DNA of 64,000 bases from NCBI RefSeq assembly GCF_002272835.1, contig NZ_MLAO01000011.1, positions 1 to 64,000 of the forward strand, read 5' to 3'. The notes under the pieces are model-generated. The model was not told the origin of the DNA. It saw only the letters and a program-made list of their open reading frames with translations, and ran no database searches. Below are positions 8,054 through 19,980 of this stretch, piece after piece. Numbering within the stretch: position 1 is the first letter of the stretch; the number at the start of each line of letters is the position of its first letter. The stretch is from Helicobacter sp. 11S03491-1. GTDB lineage: Bacteria; Campylobacterota; Campylobacteria; Campylobacterales; Helicobacteraceae. Both the position numbers and the translations under genes were made by a program.

Positions 8054-8950
8054 ATGAAATTTTTAAAATCTGTTTATAATTTTTGTTCGGGTTGGACAGG
8101 GACAATTGTTATTGTCTTGTTTGTAATATTTTTTGTTGCACAGGCATTTATTATACCTTCTCGTTCAATGGTGGGAACTTTGTATGAAGGGGATATGTTA
8201 TTTGTCAAAAAGTTTTCTTATGGCATACCTACACCTAGAATCCCTTGGCTAGAGATTCCAATTTTTCCTGATTTTAGAGGAGATGGACATATCATAGAAG
8301 GCAAAAGACCTCAAAGAGGCGATGTTGTAATTTTTATCCCTCCTCATGAAGAAAAAACATATTTCGTCAAAAGAAATTTCGCAATTGGTGGTGATGAAGT
8401 TATTTTTACACAAAAGGGGCTTTATCTTCATCCTTATGAAGGGGATAATTATATAGAGTCTCATTATGATCCCTCAAGAATCACTACGATGTTGGGCAAG
8501 AAATTTGTTTTTGAACCTTATTCTTTGGCGCATTTAGGTATTCATTATAAGCATAATAATTCTTCTTATTTTAGAATGGCAGCTATTGCTCAAGATCTTT
8601 GGACAAAAGGATTGTTAGGCAGCAATGATGATCCTAATCAAATAGGGATTGCAATGATGCCTATAAATCTTGATGGTCAATTAGCTTTTTACAAAAAAAT
8701 CGCTCCTGATGAGTTTTTTATGATTGGGGATAATCGTGATAATAGCGATGATTCTAGATTTTGGGGTAGTGTTGCTTATAAAAACATTATTGGCAAGCCA
8801 TGGTTCATTTATTTTAGCATTAATCTTAAAAATAGTGTAGAAGCAGGGGTGCAAGATAATCCTAAGGCAATCTTTACAATACGGTGGAATCGAATGTTTA
8901 AGAGTGTTGAAGGACTTGAGAGTGAACTTAAGAAAAAAGTAGAGGGATAA
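8054..8950 (+). CDS. lepB: signal peptidase I
   Basis: A 298-residue inner-membrane protease that removes signal peptides from exported proteins. One N-terminal helix (residues 16-34) is followed by PSRSM with the catalytic Ser38, and YFVKRNFAIGGDE with the general-base Lys106. Box E, GDNRDNSDDSRFWG, lies near residues 225-238. The extra 60-70 residues between the catalytic blocks are usual for Helicobacter LepB. It follows folD by 14 bp and abuts the M50 protease gene directly. Confidence 0.96.
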   Translation: MKFLKSVYNFCSGWTGTIVIVLFVIFFVAQAFIIPSRSMVGTLYEGDMLFVKKFSYGIPTPRIPWLEIPIFPDFRGDGHIIEGKRPQRGDVVIFIPPHEEKTYFVKRNFAIGGDEVIFTQKGLYLHPYEGDNYIESHYDPSRITTMLGKKFVFEPYSLAHLGIHYKHNNSSYFRMAAIAQDLWTKGLLGSNDDPNQIGIAMMPINLDGQLAFYKKIAPDEFFMIGDNRDNSDDSRFWGSVAYKNIIGKPWFIYFSINLKNSVEAGVQDNPKAIFTIRWNRMFKSVEGLESELKKKVEG

Positions 8951-9622
8951 ATGCAAATTTTAAATTCTTTTTTATCTGCAGATATTCTCAAACCTCTTAT
9001 CATGATAGTGACTTTTTTGATAGCCATCATTGGTCATGAAATCATGCATGGGTGGGTTGCTTTTAAATATGGCGATGACACAGCCAAAAAAATGGGCAGA
9101 CTAAGCATTAATCCAATCAAACATATTGATCCAATAGGTTCGATCCTCATCCCTTTGATTTTATTTGTTATCCAAGCCCCTTTTTTATTTGGATGGGCAA
9201 AACCTGTGCCTATTAATATGAATTTCATTATTCAAAGATGGGGTTATGGGGCGGGAGTGGCAGTAAGTTTGGCAGGAGTAGCTTATAATTTAATTTTGGC
9301 TTTGATTGCAAGTGGGATTTTGTTTAGCGGCATTTTTGGAAATGTTTTGGGAGATTGGGAAATCATTATAGTGGCTTTTTTAACACAACTTATTGTTTAT
9401 AATGTGGTATTAGGTGTTTTTAATCTTTGGCCTATCCCTCCACTTGATGGTTCTCAGGCTTTGGGATTTATTTGTCTCAAATTAGGCATTCAAAGCATTC
9501 CAAGATTTTTTTATCAAATAGGCGCTTATGGTACGATGATTATTTTGCTTATTCTGGCCACCCCATTATCAAGAATATTTTTTTATCCAACAGAATTTTT
9601 ATTGCAATTTTTATTAACATAA
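8951..9622 (+). CDS. site-2 protease family (M50) membrane metalloprotease
   Basis: A 223-residue polytopic protein with the zinc motif HEIMH at residues 29-33 inside the first helix and the second metal-ligand motif NLWPIPPLDGSQ in a later helix. These are the active-site elements of intramembrane M50 proteases of the short, PDZ-less type (HP0575-like). Its substrate is unknown. It starts immediately after the lepB stop codon, so two proteases acting on membrane-inserted segments are translated together. Confidence 0.88.
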   Translation: MQILNSFLSADILKPLIMIVTFLIAIIGHEIMHGWVAFKYGDDTAKKMGRLSINPIKHIDPIGSILIPLILFVIQAPFLFGWAKPVPINMNFIIQRWGYGAGVAVSLAGVAYNLILALIASGILFSGIFGNVLGDWEIIIVAFLTQLIVYNVVLGVFNLWPIPPLDGSQALGFICLKLGIQSIPRFFYQIGAYGTMIILLILATPLSRIFFYPTEFLLQFLLT

Positions 9623-9632
9623 AGGATTTTTG

Positions 9633-10070
9633 ATGGTTTATATTTTGGGAACAGATCATGCAGGTATTATTCTTGGAGATTTTGTAAAAAATTATTTAAT
9701 TTCAAATGGTTTTGAAGTCATTGATTATTCTCCAAAACAAGCCCATAAGGTAGATTATCCGGATTTTGCCCAAAAAGTATGCAAAGAAGTTTTAAAAACA
9801 GGAGATGCAAAAGGAGTGTTGATTTGTGGAACAGGTATTGGAATGAGTATTGCTGCTAATCGTTATAAAGGAATCCGAGCCGCCTTATGCTTAGATGCTT
9901 ATATGGCAAAAATGGCCAGACTTCATAATGATGCTAATATTTTATGTTTGGCAGAACGTATTAGTGGTTTGGGTGAGGTAGAATCAATTATGGAAGCTTT
10001 TATCCATACTGAATTTGAAGGAGGAAGGCATGCGTGTAGGGTTTCAAAAATTGAGGATTTTGATTCTTAG
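9633..10070 (+). CDS. rpiB: ribose-5-phosphate isomerase B
   Basis: A 145-residue RpiB/LacA-type isomerase interconverting ribose 5-phosphate and ribulose 5-phosphate. GTDHAG at the N-terminus and LICGTGIGMSIAANRYKGIRAAL in the middle carry the catalytic Cys and anion-hole residues. ATG 9633 is preferred over the TTG directly before it because of the AAAGGA at 9621. Length is normal. It sits 10 bp after the M50 gene in the folD operon. Confidence 0.94.
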   Translation: MVYILGTDHAGIILGDFVKNYLISNGFEVIDYSPKQAHKVDYPDFAQKVCKEVLKTGDAKGVLICGTGIGMSIAANRYKGIRAALCLDAYMAKMARLHNDANILCLAERISGLGEVESIMEAFIHTEFEGGRHACRVSKIEDFDS

Positions 10071-10076
10071 GAGTTT

Positions 10077-10421
10077 ATGATGACAAATGTAGCTATAGAG
10101 TGGTTTTTAGTTACGGTTTTTATTCTTTTTGTTCTCTATATGATTATTAAGACTTTTTTCTATAAGTCAATCGCAGAAAAAGAAGAAAGAAATTCAGCTT
10201 CAATGAAGCTTACCCTTCAAGAAGCTGAAATCTTAATTCAAAAACATCAGTTACAACTTCAAAGAGCATTAGGAAATATTGATATACTTACTCAGGAAAT
10301 GAATTCATTAAAAAATGAAGTCAAAACACTCAAACAAAGAAATTCTCAATATCGTATTGAAACAGATAAATACAGAAGCAGGATTAAAGATTTGGAGCAA
10401 AAAATTGAAGCTCTCTTATAA
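10077..10421 (+). CDS. membrane-anchored coiled-coil protein (HP0573-like)
   Basis: A 114-residue protein with one helix at residues 6-26 ([18 protein letters not shown]) and then a long charged coiled coil to the C-terminus ([19 protein letters not shown]). No enzyme motif is visible. AGGAG lies 4 nt before the first of two consecutive ATGs, so the second, at 10080, is equally possible. Its fixed place between rpiB and apt in Helicobacter suggests a conserved gene, but the function is unknown. Confidence 0.75.
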   Translation: MMTNVAIEWFLVTVFILFVLYMIIKTFFYKSIAEKEERNSASMKLTLQEAEILIQKHQLQLQRALGNIDILTQEMNSLKNEVKTLKQRNSQYRIETDKYRSRIKDLEQKIEALL

Positions 10422-10429
10422 GGAAAAAT

Positions 10430-10982
10430 ATGCATCCATTTTCTAAACAATTTAAAAAAGATTTGCTGGATTCTATCAGAAATATCCCTGATTACCCAAA
10501 ACCGGGAATTATTTTTCGAGATATCACAACTTTAATCAACTCTCCTTTATTTTCTAAACTCATTGATGCTCTCAAAGAATATTATTCTCCTATGAATATT
10601 GATTTTGTTGCCGGAATTGAATCACGAGGGTTTATTTTTGGCGCATCATTAGCCTATGCTTTAAATATAGGATTTGTTCCTATTAGAAAAAAAGGCAAAC
10701 TTCCTTTTACAACCGTAAGTGAAAAATATACTCTTGAGTATGGTTTTGATGAGATTGAGATCCATATTGATGCCTTTAGAGACTTACAAAAACCGCGGGT
10801 ATTACTTATTGATGATTTAATTGCTACAGGAGGCACAGCTGCTGCAAGTGTAAAATTAATTCAAAGCGTAGGAGCACAATGTCCGGAGGCTTGTTTTATA
10901 CTAAATTTGCCCCAATTAGGAGGGATAAAAAAGATCGAAGGTCTCACTAAGGTATTTACAATATTGGATATAGGGGGAGAAA

Positions 10983-10993
<11 letters not shown>
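10430..10993 (+). CDS. apt: adenine phosphoribosyltransferase
   Basis: A 187-residue enzyme that salvages adenine to AMP using PRPP. The PRPP-binding signature [16 protein letters not shown] is at residues 124-139; the N-terminal [17 protein letters not shown] and the [14 protein letters not shown] block are typical of Apt. Length fits the family. The stop overlaps the dedA start by 11 nt, indicating translational coupling. Confidence 0.96.
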
Positions 10994-13057
<2,064 letters not shown>

Positions 13058-13058
13058 A

Positions 13059-14159
13059 ATGGGACTCTCAATTGGAATCGTAGGTCTGCCTAATGTAGGT
13101 AAATCAAGCACTTTTAACGCACTTACAAAAGCACAAAATGCTCAATCTGCAAACTATCCATTTTGCACGATTGAACCTAATCGTGCTGTAGTTAATGTCC
13201 CTGATGTTAGGCTTTTTGAGTTGGCAAAAATTGTTCAACCCGAAAGAATTTTGCATTCTGTTATCGAATTTGTCGATATTGCAGGGCTTGTTAAAGGGGC
13301 AAGCAAAGGTGAAGGACTGGGAAACCAATTTTTAGCAAATATTAAAGAAAGCGATGCAATTTTGCATATTGTGCGTTGTTTTGAAGATTCAAATATCGTG
13401 CATGTCGAAGGTAGAATTAATCCTATTGATGATATTGAAATTATTGAGCTTGAGCTTTTATTAGCTGATATTGATACGCTTAACAAACGCATTGAAAAAC
13501 TTCAAAGGCAAACCAAATCCGATAAAGAGGCAAAGAATTTCTTAGAATGTGCTTTAAAATTATTACAACATTTAGAAAATAACCACCCGGCTAGAACTTT
13601 TGAATTTAGAGATACAGAAGAGTTTATAGGACTTAACAAAGAACTTAGATTTTTAACTTTTAAAGAAGTGATTTATGGGGCTAATGTCAGTGAAGAATAT
13701 ATTGCTTCAGAGAATAAATATTTCAAAGAAGTAAAAGAATATGCACATAAAAACCATGCTGAAGTTATTAGAATTTGCGCTAAACTTGAAGAAGAAATGG
13801 TGGGTATGGAGGAGGATGAACGCAGTGAGTTTTTGCATACTTTAGGGTGCCAAGAGAGTGGGTTGGAACAAATTATCAAAAGAGGATTTGCCAAACTGGG
13901 ATTGATTAGTTATTTTACTGCAGGTATCAAAGAAGTGCGTTCTTGGACAATCCATAAGGGGGATAGTGCCCCTGTAGCTGCAGGTGTTATCCATAAGGAT
14001 TTTGAAAAAGGTTTTATTAGGGCAGAGACGATTGCTTATGAGGATTTTGTCAAATATGGTGGGGAATCCAAAGCAAAAGAAGCAGGGGTTATGAGGGTAG
14101 AAGGCAAGGATTATATTGTTAGAGATGGAGATGTTATGCACTTTAGGTTTAATGTTTAA
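13059..14159 (+). CDS. ychF: redox-regulated ATPase/GTPase YchF
   Basis: A 366-residue Obg-like P-loop protein. GLPNVGKSSTFNALTKA (residues 8-24) is Walker A, DIAGLVKGASKGEGLGNQF the G3 region, and the C-terminal TGS domain ends MRVEGKDYIVRDGDVMHFRFNV. YchF proteins hydrolyse ATP in preference to GTP, bind ribosomes and influence oxidative-stress responses and start-codon use. The central coiled-coil insertion around residues 135-200 is present. It overlaps the following radical SAM gene by 8 nt. Confidence 0.96.
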   Translation: MGLSIGIVGLPNVGKSSTFNALTKAQNAQSANYPFCTIEPNRAVVNVPDVRLFELAKIVQPERILHSVIEFVDIAGLVKGASKGEGLGNQFLANIKESDAILHIVRCFEDSNIVHVEGRINPIDDIEIIELELLLADIDTLNKRIEKLQRQTKSDKEAKNFLECALKLLQHLENNHPARTFEFRDTEEFIGLNKELRFLTFKEVIYGANVSEEYIASENKYFKEVKEYAHKNHAEVIRICAKLEEEMVGMEEDERSEFLHTLGCQESGLEQIIKRGFAKLGLISYFTAGIKEVRSWTIHKGDSAPVAAGVIHKDFEKGFIRAETIAYEDFVKYGGESKAKEAGVMRVEGKDYIVRDGDVMHFRFNV

Positions 14160-14997
14160 GTTTAAAAAAATTTATATTGAGCTTAGTGATATTTGTGGGT
14201 TAAATTGTAGTTTTTGCCCTAGCCAAAAAAATATTCGCAAAATCATGGATATTGCATTATTTCAGAAAGTTTGTGAGCAAAGCGTGGGTTTGACCCAAAG
14301 TATTGCTTTTCATTTGTTGGGCGATCCTTGTATTCTTAAAAATCTTAAAGATTATCTAAAAATTGCTAAAGATTATGGGCTTAAAGTAGATTTGGTTACA
14401 AGTGGGGTTTATTTAAGACATGATATGTTTGATTGGCTTGTTTGTGATCCTATAGCGCAACTTTCCTTATCGTTAAATGCAGGATTTGATAGGAACAATC
14501 AAGATAGGGTGAGTAAAAATTATCTTGAGAATATTTTGAGTTTATGCCGCTATAAGATTTTCAAAGATAGCGCCGGGTTTATTAATCTTAGGTTACAAGA
14601 TAGCACATTAGAGGAGCTTTTGTGGTTGAAACAAAAAATTCTTAGAGAATTTGGAATTCTTGATGATAATACAAAATCACGTTTTAGACTTGGAAAAAAG
14701 GTATTTTTAAATATTACCAAAACATTTCAATGGGCAAATCCGAATTCAAAAGTATTCTCTCAATCGCATAAATATTGCCATGGATTGATTGCTCAAGTGG
14801 GGATTTTGGCTGATGGGAGTGTTGTGCCTTGCTGTATTGATGCGCAAGGAGTTATTAAATTGGGTAATCTCAAGGATCAAAAATTAATAGATATTCTACA
14901 ATCCGGGCGTGCTCAAAACATCAGAGAAGGTTTTATGCATAACCAAGCTGTTGAAAAGCTCTGTATTCATTGTTCTTACCCGGCAAAGAAATCATAA
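14152..14997 (+). CDS. radical SAM/SPASM domain protein
   Basis: A 281-residue protein starting at ATG 14152 inside the end of ychF. DICGLNCSFC (about residues 12-21) is the CX3CX2C site for the radical-SAM iron-sulfur cluster. The C-terminus has clustered cysteines (YCHG, VPCCIDAQG, CIHCSYP) like a SPASM or twitch auxiliary-cluster domain. The GILADGSVVPCC region is typical of SPASM proteins that modify peptides or act in maturation. The substrate is unknown and no obvious peptide substrate gene lies next to it. It is the last gene of the folD operon. Confidence 0.85.
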   Translation: MFKFKKIYIELSDICGLNCSFCPSQKNIRKIMDIALFQKVCEQSVGLTQSIAFHLLGDPCILKNLKDYLKIAKDYGLKVDLVTSGVYLRHDMFDWLVCDPIAQLSLSLNAGFDRNNQDRVSKNYLENILSLCRYKIFKDSAGFINLRLQDSTLEELLWLKQKILREFGILDDNTKSRFRLGKKVFLNITKTFQWANPNSKVFSQSHKYCHGLIAQVGILADGSVVPCCIDAQGVIKLGNLKDQKLIDILQSGRAQNIREGFMHNQAVEKLCIHCSYPAKKS

Positions 14998-15003
14998 AGT
15001 TTT

Positions 15004-15031
15004 TTGAAATAAAACTATGATATGATATAAA
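15004..15031 (+). promoter_or_regulatory. possible housekeeping promoter for cheV
   Basis: TTGAAA at 15004-15009 and TATAAA at 15026-15031 with a 16-base spacer, 28 bp before the cheV start. The region is AT-rich, so chance matches are likely. Confidence 0.35.
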
Positions 15032-15058
15032 AATTTATATTGCATGCGAGGGAAAAGT

Positions 15059-16024
15059 ATGTCAAATCTGTCTCAAATTGATCAAGTTACAAGTTTGCAT
15101 AAAAATAATGAACTTCAATTATTGTGTTTTCGTCTACAAAAAGATAAAGATTTGTATGCTGTGAATGTGTTTAAGATTCGAGAAGTTGTGAAGTATGATG
15201 GGACGCTGACTATTGTTAGTCATGAAAAAAGTTCTTTGATAGAAGGGCTGATCACAATTAGAGAGCTTACAATTCCACTTATTGATATGAAAAAATGGTT
15301 TTATTATGATGATAAAAATAAAAATAAAGATTTGACGCCTTATAAAATCCAACGTGAAGAAAATGAGCATGATATTATTATGATTTGTGAATTTTCTCAA
15401 TGGACAATTGGCGTAAGGATTTATGAAGCTGATCGCATTTTGAATAAGAAATGGACTGAAATGGAGCAAAGCGCAGGTATAGGAGGCACTGGAAGTAATA
15501 ATAAATTAGTCAGTCGCACAAGATATTTTGATGGAAGGCTTGTACAAGTTGTGGATATTGAAAAAATGCTTGTAGATGTTTTTCCATGGATTGAAGAAGA
15601 AAAACAAGAAGAGTTAAAAAAGGTTAGCCAAGTTAAAACAAACAAAGTTATTTTGCTTGCTGATGACAGCCCTAGTGTTTTAAAAACTATGCAAATTATT
15701 TTAAACAGAATTGGAGTAGCCCATAATGATTTTATTAATGGGCAAAAGTTGCTTGATTATTTGTTTGCTCCAACTACAGAGATTGAAAATATTGGTATGA
15801 TTATTACAGATTTAGAAATGCCTGAGGCCAGTGGATTTGAAGTTATTAAACAAGTCAAAAATAATCCCTTAAGTGCCCATATTCCGGTTGTGGTAAATTC
15901 GTCTATGAGCGGGAGTAGCAATGAAGAAATGGCAAAGTCCTTAAATGCCGATGATTTTGTATCCAAATCTAATCCTATTGACATTGAAAGGTCCATCAAT
16001 CAACTCCTTATCCATAAACAATAA
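15059..16024 (+). CDS. cheV: chemotaxis coupling protein CheV
   Basis: A 321-residue fusion of a CheW domain (residues 20-170) and a response-regulator receiver domain (about 197-318). CheW couples receptors to CheA; the receiver (VILLADDSPSVLKTM, ITDLEMPEASGFEVI with the phospho-acceptor Asp, and a VSKSNP Lys) tunes adaptation. The start at 15059 follows GAGGGAAAA. Because nspC follows, as HP0020 follows HP0019, this corresponds to CheV1 of the three H. pylori CheV proteins. Confidence 0.93.
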   Translation: MSNLSQIDQVTSLHKNNELQLLCFRLQKDKDLYAVNVFKIREVVKYDGTLTIVSHEKSSLIEGLITIRELTIPLIDMKKWFYYDDKNKNKDLTPYKIQREENEHDIIMICEFSQWTIGVRIYEADRILNKKWTEMEQSAGIGGTGSNNKLVSRTRYFDGRLVQVVDIEKMLVDVFPWIEEEKQEELKKVSQVKTNKVILLADDSPSVLKTMQIILNRIGVAHNDFINGQKLLDYLFAPTTEIENIGMIITDLEMPEASGFEVIKQVKNNPLSAHIPVVVNSSMSGSSNEEMAKSLNADDFVSKSNPIDIERSINQLLIHKQ

Positions 16025-16033
16025 AGAGCAAAT

Positions 16034-17248
16034 ATGAAATTTTTTGATATACCCTCTCCATGTTATGTTCTTCAGGAAGAAAAACTCAAGTATAATTTGG
16101 AGATTTTAAATAATGTGCGCCAACATAGTGGCGCAAAAATACTGCTTGCTTTGAAGGGTTATGCTTTTTGGAGGAGATTTGAGCTTGTCCGAGAATATCT
16201 TAATGGTTGTTGTGCCAGTGGTATTTATGAGGCATTACTTGCTTTTGAGGAGTTTGGAGGTAGAGAAATCAAGAAAGATATTTGTGTTTTTAGTCCTGCT
16301 TATAAAGATTTTGAAATCCAACAGCTTCTTGGTATTGCTACGCATATTATTTTTAATTCTTTTGCCCAGTGGCAGAAGTATAAAAATAAAATAGAAATTA
16401 AAAATAAACAACTCCAATCTTTGGGTTTCACTAAGATTGAAGTAGGATTACGTCTTAATCCCCTTTATAGCGAAGTACAACCCCCTATTTATAATCCTTG
16501 CATCAAAGGTAGTCGTTTAGGAATTACCCCCGGTGAGTTTGAAAAAGGGGTAAAAGAATTTGGTCTTGAGGGGATTGAGGGATTACATTTTCATACTCAT
16601 TGTGAGCAAAACTCAGATGCACTTTTTAGGACATTGGGGCACTTTGAAAAATATTTTAGCCCTTATATTCCTCAAATGAAATGGGTAAATTTTGGCGGGG
16701 GGCATCATATCACGCGTGCTGATTATGATATAGAAAAACTAATTGATATTCTCAAGGATTTTAAAGCGAGATATTGTAATACAGATGTTTTTTTAGAACC
16801 TGGAGAAGCCATAGGTTGGCAAAGTGGATTTTTGATTGGAGAGGTTATTGATATTGTTTGGAATGGGATGTATATTGCTATTTTAGATGTAAGCGCGAGT
16901 GCGCATATGCCTGATTGTTTGGAAATGCCCTATCGTCCGAATGTAAAAAAAATTTCTCTTATAGATAAAAAAGAAGTTTTTGAAGAAGATAAGGGAGTCA
17001 ATAAAGCTAAGTATGCTTATCGTTTTGGGGGTCATACTTGTTTAGCCGGAGATATTATTGGGGATTATAGTTTTGATAGTGAGCTTAAAATTGGGGATAG
17101 AATTTTATTTGAAGATATGATGCACTATAGTATTGTCAAAAATAATACTTTTAATGGTATGCCTTTGCCTGGTTTGGGGACAATTCAAGAGGATAAATTC
17201 ATACTTCTAAAAAGTTTTGATTATAATAATTATAAAGATCGTAATTAA
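16034..17248 (+). CDS. nspC: carboxynorspermidine decarboxylase
   Basis: A 404-residue fold-type III PLP enzyme of the alternative polyamine pathway used by Campylobacterota, converting carboxyspermidine to spermidine (or the nor-forms). ILLALKGYAFW (residues 35-45) carries the PLP-binding Lys; HFHTHCEQN and WVNFGGGHH supply cofactor contacts, and the C-terminal AYRFGGHTCLAGDIIG includes the conserved Cys. Length matches the family. It is 9 bp behind cheV, and its stop overlaps the convergent trmL end by 4 nt. Confidence 0.94.
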   Translation: MKFFDIPSPCYVLQEEKLKYNLEILNNVRQHSGAKILLALKGYAFWRRFELVREYLNGCCASGIYEALLAFEEFGGREIKKDICVFSPAYKDFEIQQLLGIATHIIFNSFAQWQKYKNKIEIKNKQLQSLGFTKIEVGLRLNPLYSEVQPPIYNPCIKGSRLGITPGEFEKGVKEFGLEGIEGLHFHTHCEQNSDALFRTLGHFEKYFSPYIPQMKWVNFGGGHHITRADYDIEKLIDILKDFKARYCNTDVFLEPGEAIGWQSGFLIGEVIDIVWNGMYIAILDVSASAHMPDCLEMPYRPNVKKISLIDKKEVFEEDKGVNKAKYAYRFGGHTCLAGDIIGDYSFDSELKIGDRILFEDMMHYSIVKNNTFNGMPLPGLGTIQEDKFILLKSFDYNNYKDRN

Positions 17249-17709
17249 AAATGCAGATAATTTTTGCTTTGTCTGATAGCTTCATATAGGACTGCTCCTA
17301 CAGCAGTTGCAAGATTAATGCTTCTTGTTGTTGATACCATGGGGATTTTAAGATTTTGGTTAGGATATAAAGAGAGAATATTTGGTTCAATACCTGCATC
17401 TTCTCTGCCAAAATATAAGAAACACTCATCGCAAAAATCAGCTTCATAATAATTTTTTTGAGCTTTTGTGGTGAGAAAGAAATGTTGTTTATCAACACGG
17501 TGGGCTTCCCAAAATTCTTGTATATTTTGCCATTCTTGGACTTGGAGTTTTTCCCAATAGTCCATTCCGGCTCTTTTAAGAGATTTCTCATCAATAAAAA
17601 ATCCCAGAGGATGGATAAGGTGTAATCTGGCATTTCCGGCTACACAAAGTCTGCCAATATTGCCTGTATTTTGAGGAATTCTAGGTTGTATAAGTATGAT
17701 ATTTATCAT
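17245..17709 (-). CDS. trmL: tRNA (cytidine/uridine-2'-O)-methyltransferase TrmL
   Basis: A 154-residue SPOUT methyltransferase that 2'-O-methylates the wobble base (position 34) of certain leucine tRNAs. Motifs include ILIQPRIPQNTGNIGRLC at the N-terminus, FGREDAGI for motif 2 and MVSTTRSINLATAVGAVLYEA for the knot and SAM-binding motif 3. Start ATG 17709 replaces a TTG just upstream. It converges on nspC and is read in the same direction as, and just downstream of, mutS2. Confidence 0.92.
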   Translation of the reverse strand: MINIILIQPRIPQNTGNIGRLCVAGNARLHLIHPLGFFIDEKSLKRAGMDYWEKLQVQEWQNIQEFWEAHRVDKQHFFLTTKAQKNYYEADFCDECFLYFGREDAGIEPNILSLYPNQNLKIPMVSTTRSINLATAVGAVLYEAIRQSKNYLHF

Positions 17710-17730
17710 CAATAGCCCTTTATGTCTTAG

Positions 17731-19980
17731 TTATAATCGAATCAATTTAGCTCCAAAACCTCCCATTTGTGGAGGTGCATCACAAAAGCTAATCACTTTT
17801 GGGTGGGAAGAAAGAAATTCTTTAACACAAAAAGATAATTTTCCTGTTCCAATTCCGTGATAAACAATTACTTCATCAAATCCGGCAATAAGTGCATCTG
17901 ATAAAAATTTATCCAGTTTTTCTATAGCTTCTTGACTTCGGAGTCCATGTAAGTCAAGACTCACATGAGCATTATTTTGATAATTGATGTTAATTTTTGG
18001 AGAGCTTGCAGGGATGGGGCGATGGTTTGGAATGATTTTGAGTTTGGTGGCACTTGTTTTTAATCGCACTCCACTATCAAGTTCAATAAGATACATATCC
18101 CCATTTTTACCAATAACGCTGCCTTTTTGAGATCCATGTTTGATTCTATCGCCTATTTTGATTTCTTTATAATTTGGAGGAATGGAAGTGAGAATATTGT
18201 GTTGATTTTTAAAATTATTTAAAATTTTATTTGCATTATTGATGCCTCTGTGAATATCGCTTGTTTCTTTGCTTTTGGCTATTTCTTTAAGTTTATCAAG
18301 GGCTTGCGTATAAGATGTATGCAAGAGATATTTTTCTTTTTCATAATCATTCTTGAGTTTTTCTATGATATCTTGTTGTTCTTGTTTTTTTCTTTCATAT
18401 TCAGATATTTTATCTTGTAGTTGTGTTGTTTTTTGTTTGAGTGCCATTTCAAGTTGGGTGGATTTTTCAATCAATTCATTGAGTTTTTCTTTATCTTCTC
18501 CATAGATTTTTTTGGCTTGAGTGATGAGATTTTCAGGGATGCCATATCTTTTAGCGCTTTCAAAGGCATAACTTTTGCCAATACTTCCATGCAAAAATTC
18601 ATAAGTGGGGATTTGCCTTTTTTCATCAAAAATGGCTGCGCATATTTGGATTCTACTATCATTTGCCATAAGAGCAGCCAGTCTTTTGTGGTGTGTTGTG
18701 ATGATTATTTTTGCTTGTTTGTTGAGTAAGAATTCAAGTAGGATTTTATAAAGACTTGCCCCTTCATCTGCATCAGTGCCTAATTCAATTTCATCTATAC
18801 CAACAATCAAGTCTTGAGTATTCAAAATCTGACTAAAGTTGAGCATACGCCCTGCAAATGTTGAAATATCATTTTTGCTGTTTTGAGGATCAGAAATGAT
18901 GGCAAATATATTTTTAAAATTGGCAATTTTGGAATGATGAGCATTGATTTTCATAGGCAATAAATATTTAGAGAGAAAAACACTTGTTAGAATGGATTTT
19001 AATAGCATTGTTTTCCCCCCGGCATTTACGCCTGTAACCATCAAAAGCCCGGATCGAAATTCAATGTTAATAGGTTTGGGATGAGTTAATGCAGGATGGA
19101 CAAAGTCTTTTAAAATGATTGTTTTATCTGTTGTTTGGGTATTGACAAATTCTAAATTGTATGTTTTGGCAAAACAAACTCTTGCTTGTAAATGATCAAA
19201 TTTATCAAATTCTTTGTTAATAAAATTTAAGAATAAAATGTTTTTATGGAATAAAGTAGAAATATTTTTGCAAATTTCATACAGATAATCTTGGAGTTTA
19301 TCATTAAGTTCAGAAATTTTTTGATGAATACTATAAACTTGATTAGGTAATAAATAGAAAAATCCACTTTGAGACCTGGAGATAATGATGCCTTTAATGG
19401 CATGATTAAATCCTGCTTTTAATAATAAAGTTTCATTGGTATTGATGTAGTGAATTTGTTTATCTACAAGATAAGGAGCAAGTTTGGCGCTTGCAAGAAT
19501 TTCTGATAATGTTTTTGAAATCTCCTCTTTTTGTCTTGAAATAGAAAACATTAGACTGTCAAGCTCTTCATAGACACCGTTTTTGATTTCACAAGATTCG
19601 GTAAAAATTTTTGTAAGTTTGCTTAAAGATTCAGGAATAATAATATTTTGTAAATATCTATGAAGATGCATTTCTTCTGTAATATTGTCTAAAGATTTAA
19701 GGTAGAGAAAATAACGAATAATTTTTATAAATTCAAAAATCTCTTCAAGTTTTAAGACACCAAATTTTTTGAGTTTCAAGATAAAGGTATCTAGTGATTC
19801 TATCTTGGGTGGAGGAGTGAAGATAATCTTATCGAGTTCATGAATAAGACTTATGAGAGGAGATTTATCTCCTTGCAAATGTAGGGGTTTTGGACGAGCA
19901 AAAAAACCATTAAATTGATTTATAAAATCACAAAGATCAAGCTTGCCAATGAGATTCTCATAATGATAATTTTCTTGCAT
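17731..19980 (-). CDS. mutS2: endonuclease MutS2
   Basis: A 749-residue MutS-family ATPase without the mismatch-recognition domains. Walker A is TGVNAGGKTMLLKS near residue 320 and Walker B LIVGIDEIELGTD near 393; a long coiled coil spans about residues 495-575; the C-terminal Smr nuclease domain begins SLDLHGLRSQEAIEKLDKFL and contains YHGIGTGKL. H. pylori MutS2 suppresses homologous recombination and acts in oxidative-damage repair; MutS2 in other bacteria rescues collided ribosomes. It starts on the last base of the upstream membrane gene (TAATG). Confidence 0.95.
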   Translation of the reverse strand: MQENYHYENLIGKLDLCDFINQFNGFFARPKPLHLQGDKSPLISLIHELDKIIFTPPPKIESLDTFILKLKKFGVLKLEEIFEFIKIIRYFLYLKSLDNITEEMHLHRYLQNIIIPESLSKLTKIFTESCEIKNGVYEELDSLMFSISRQKEEISKTLSEILASAKLAPYLVDKQIHYINTNETLLLKAGFNHAIKGIIISRSQSGFFYLLPNQVYSIHQKISELNDKLQDYLYEICKNISTLFHKNILFLNFINKEFDKFDHLQARVCFAKTYNLEFVNTQTTDKTIILKDFVHPALTHPKPINIEFRSGLLMVTGVNAGGKTMLLKSILTSVFLSKYLLPMKINAHHSKIANFKNIFAIISDPQNSKNDISTFAGRMLNFSQILNTQDLIVGIDEIELGTDADEGASLYKILLEFLLNKQAKIIITTHHKRLAALMANDSRIQICAAIFDEKRQIPTYEFLHGSIGKSYAFESAKRYGIPENLITQAKKIYGEDKEKLNELIEKSTQLEMALKQKTTQLQDKISEYERKKQEQQDIIEKLKNDYEKEKYLLHTSYTQALDKLKEIAKSKETSDIHRGINNANKILNNFKNQHNILTSIPPNYKEIKIGDRIKHGSQKGSVIGKNGDMYLIELDSGVRLKTSATKLKIIPNHRPIPASSPKININYQNNAHVSLDLHGLRSQEAIEKLDKFLSDALIAGFDEVIVYHGIGTGKLSFCVKEFLSSHPKVISFCDAPPQMGGFGAKLIRL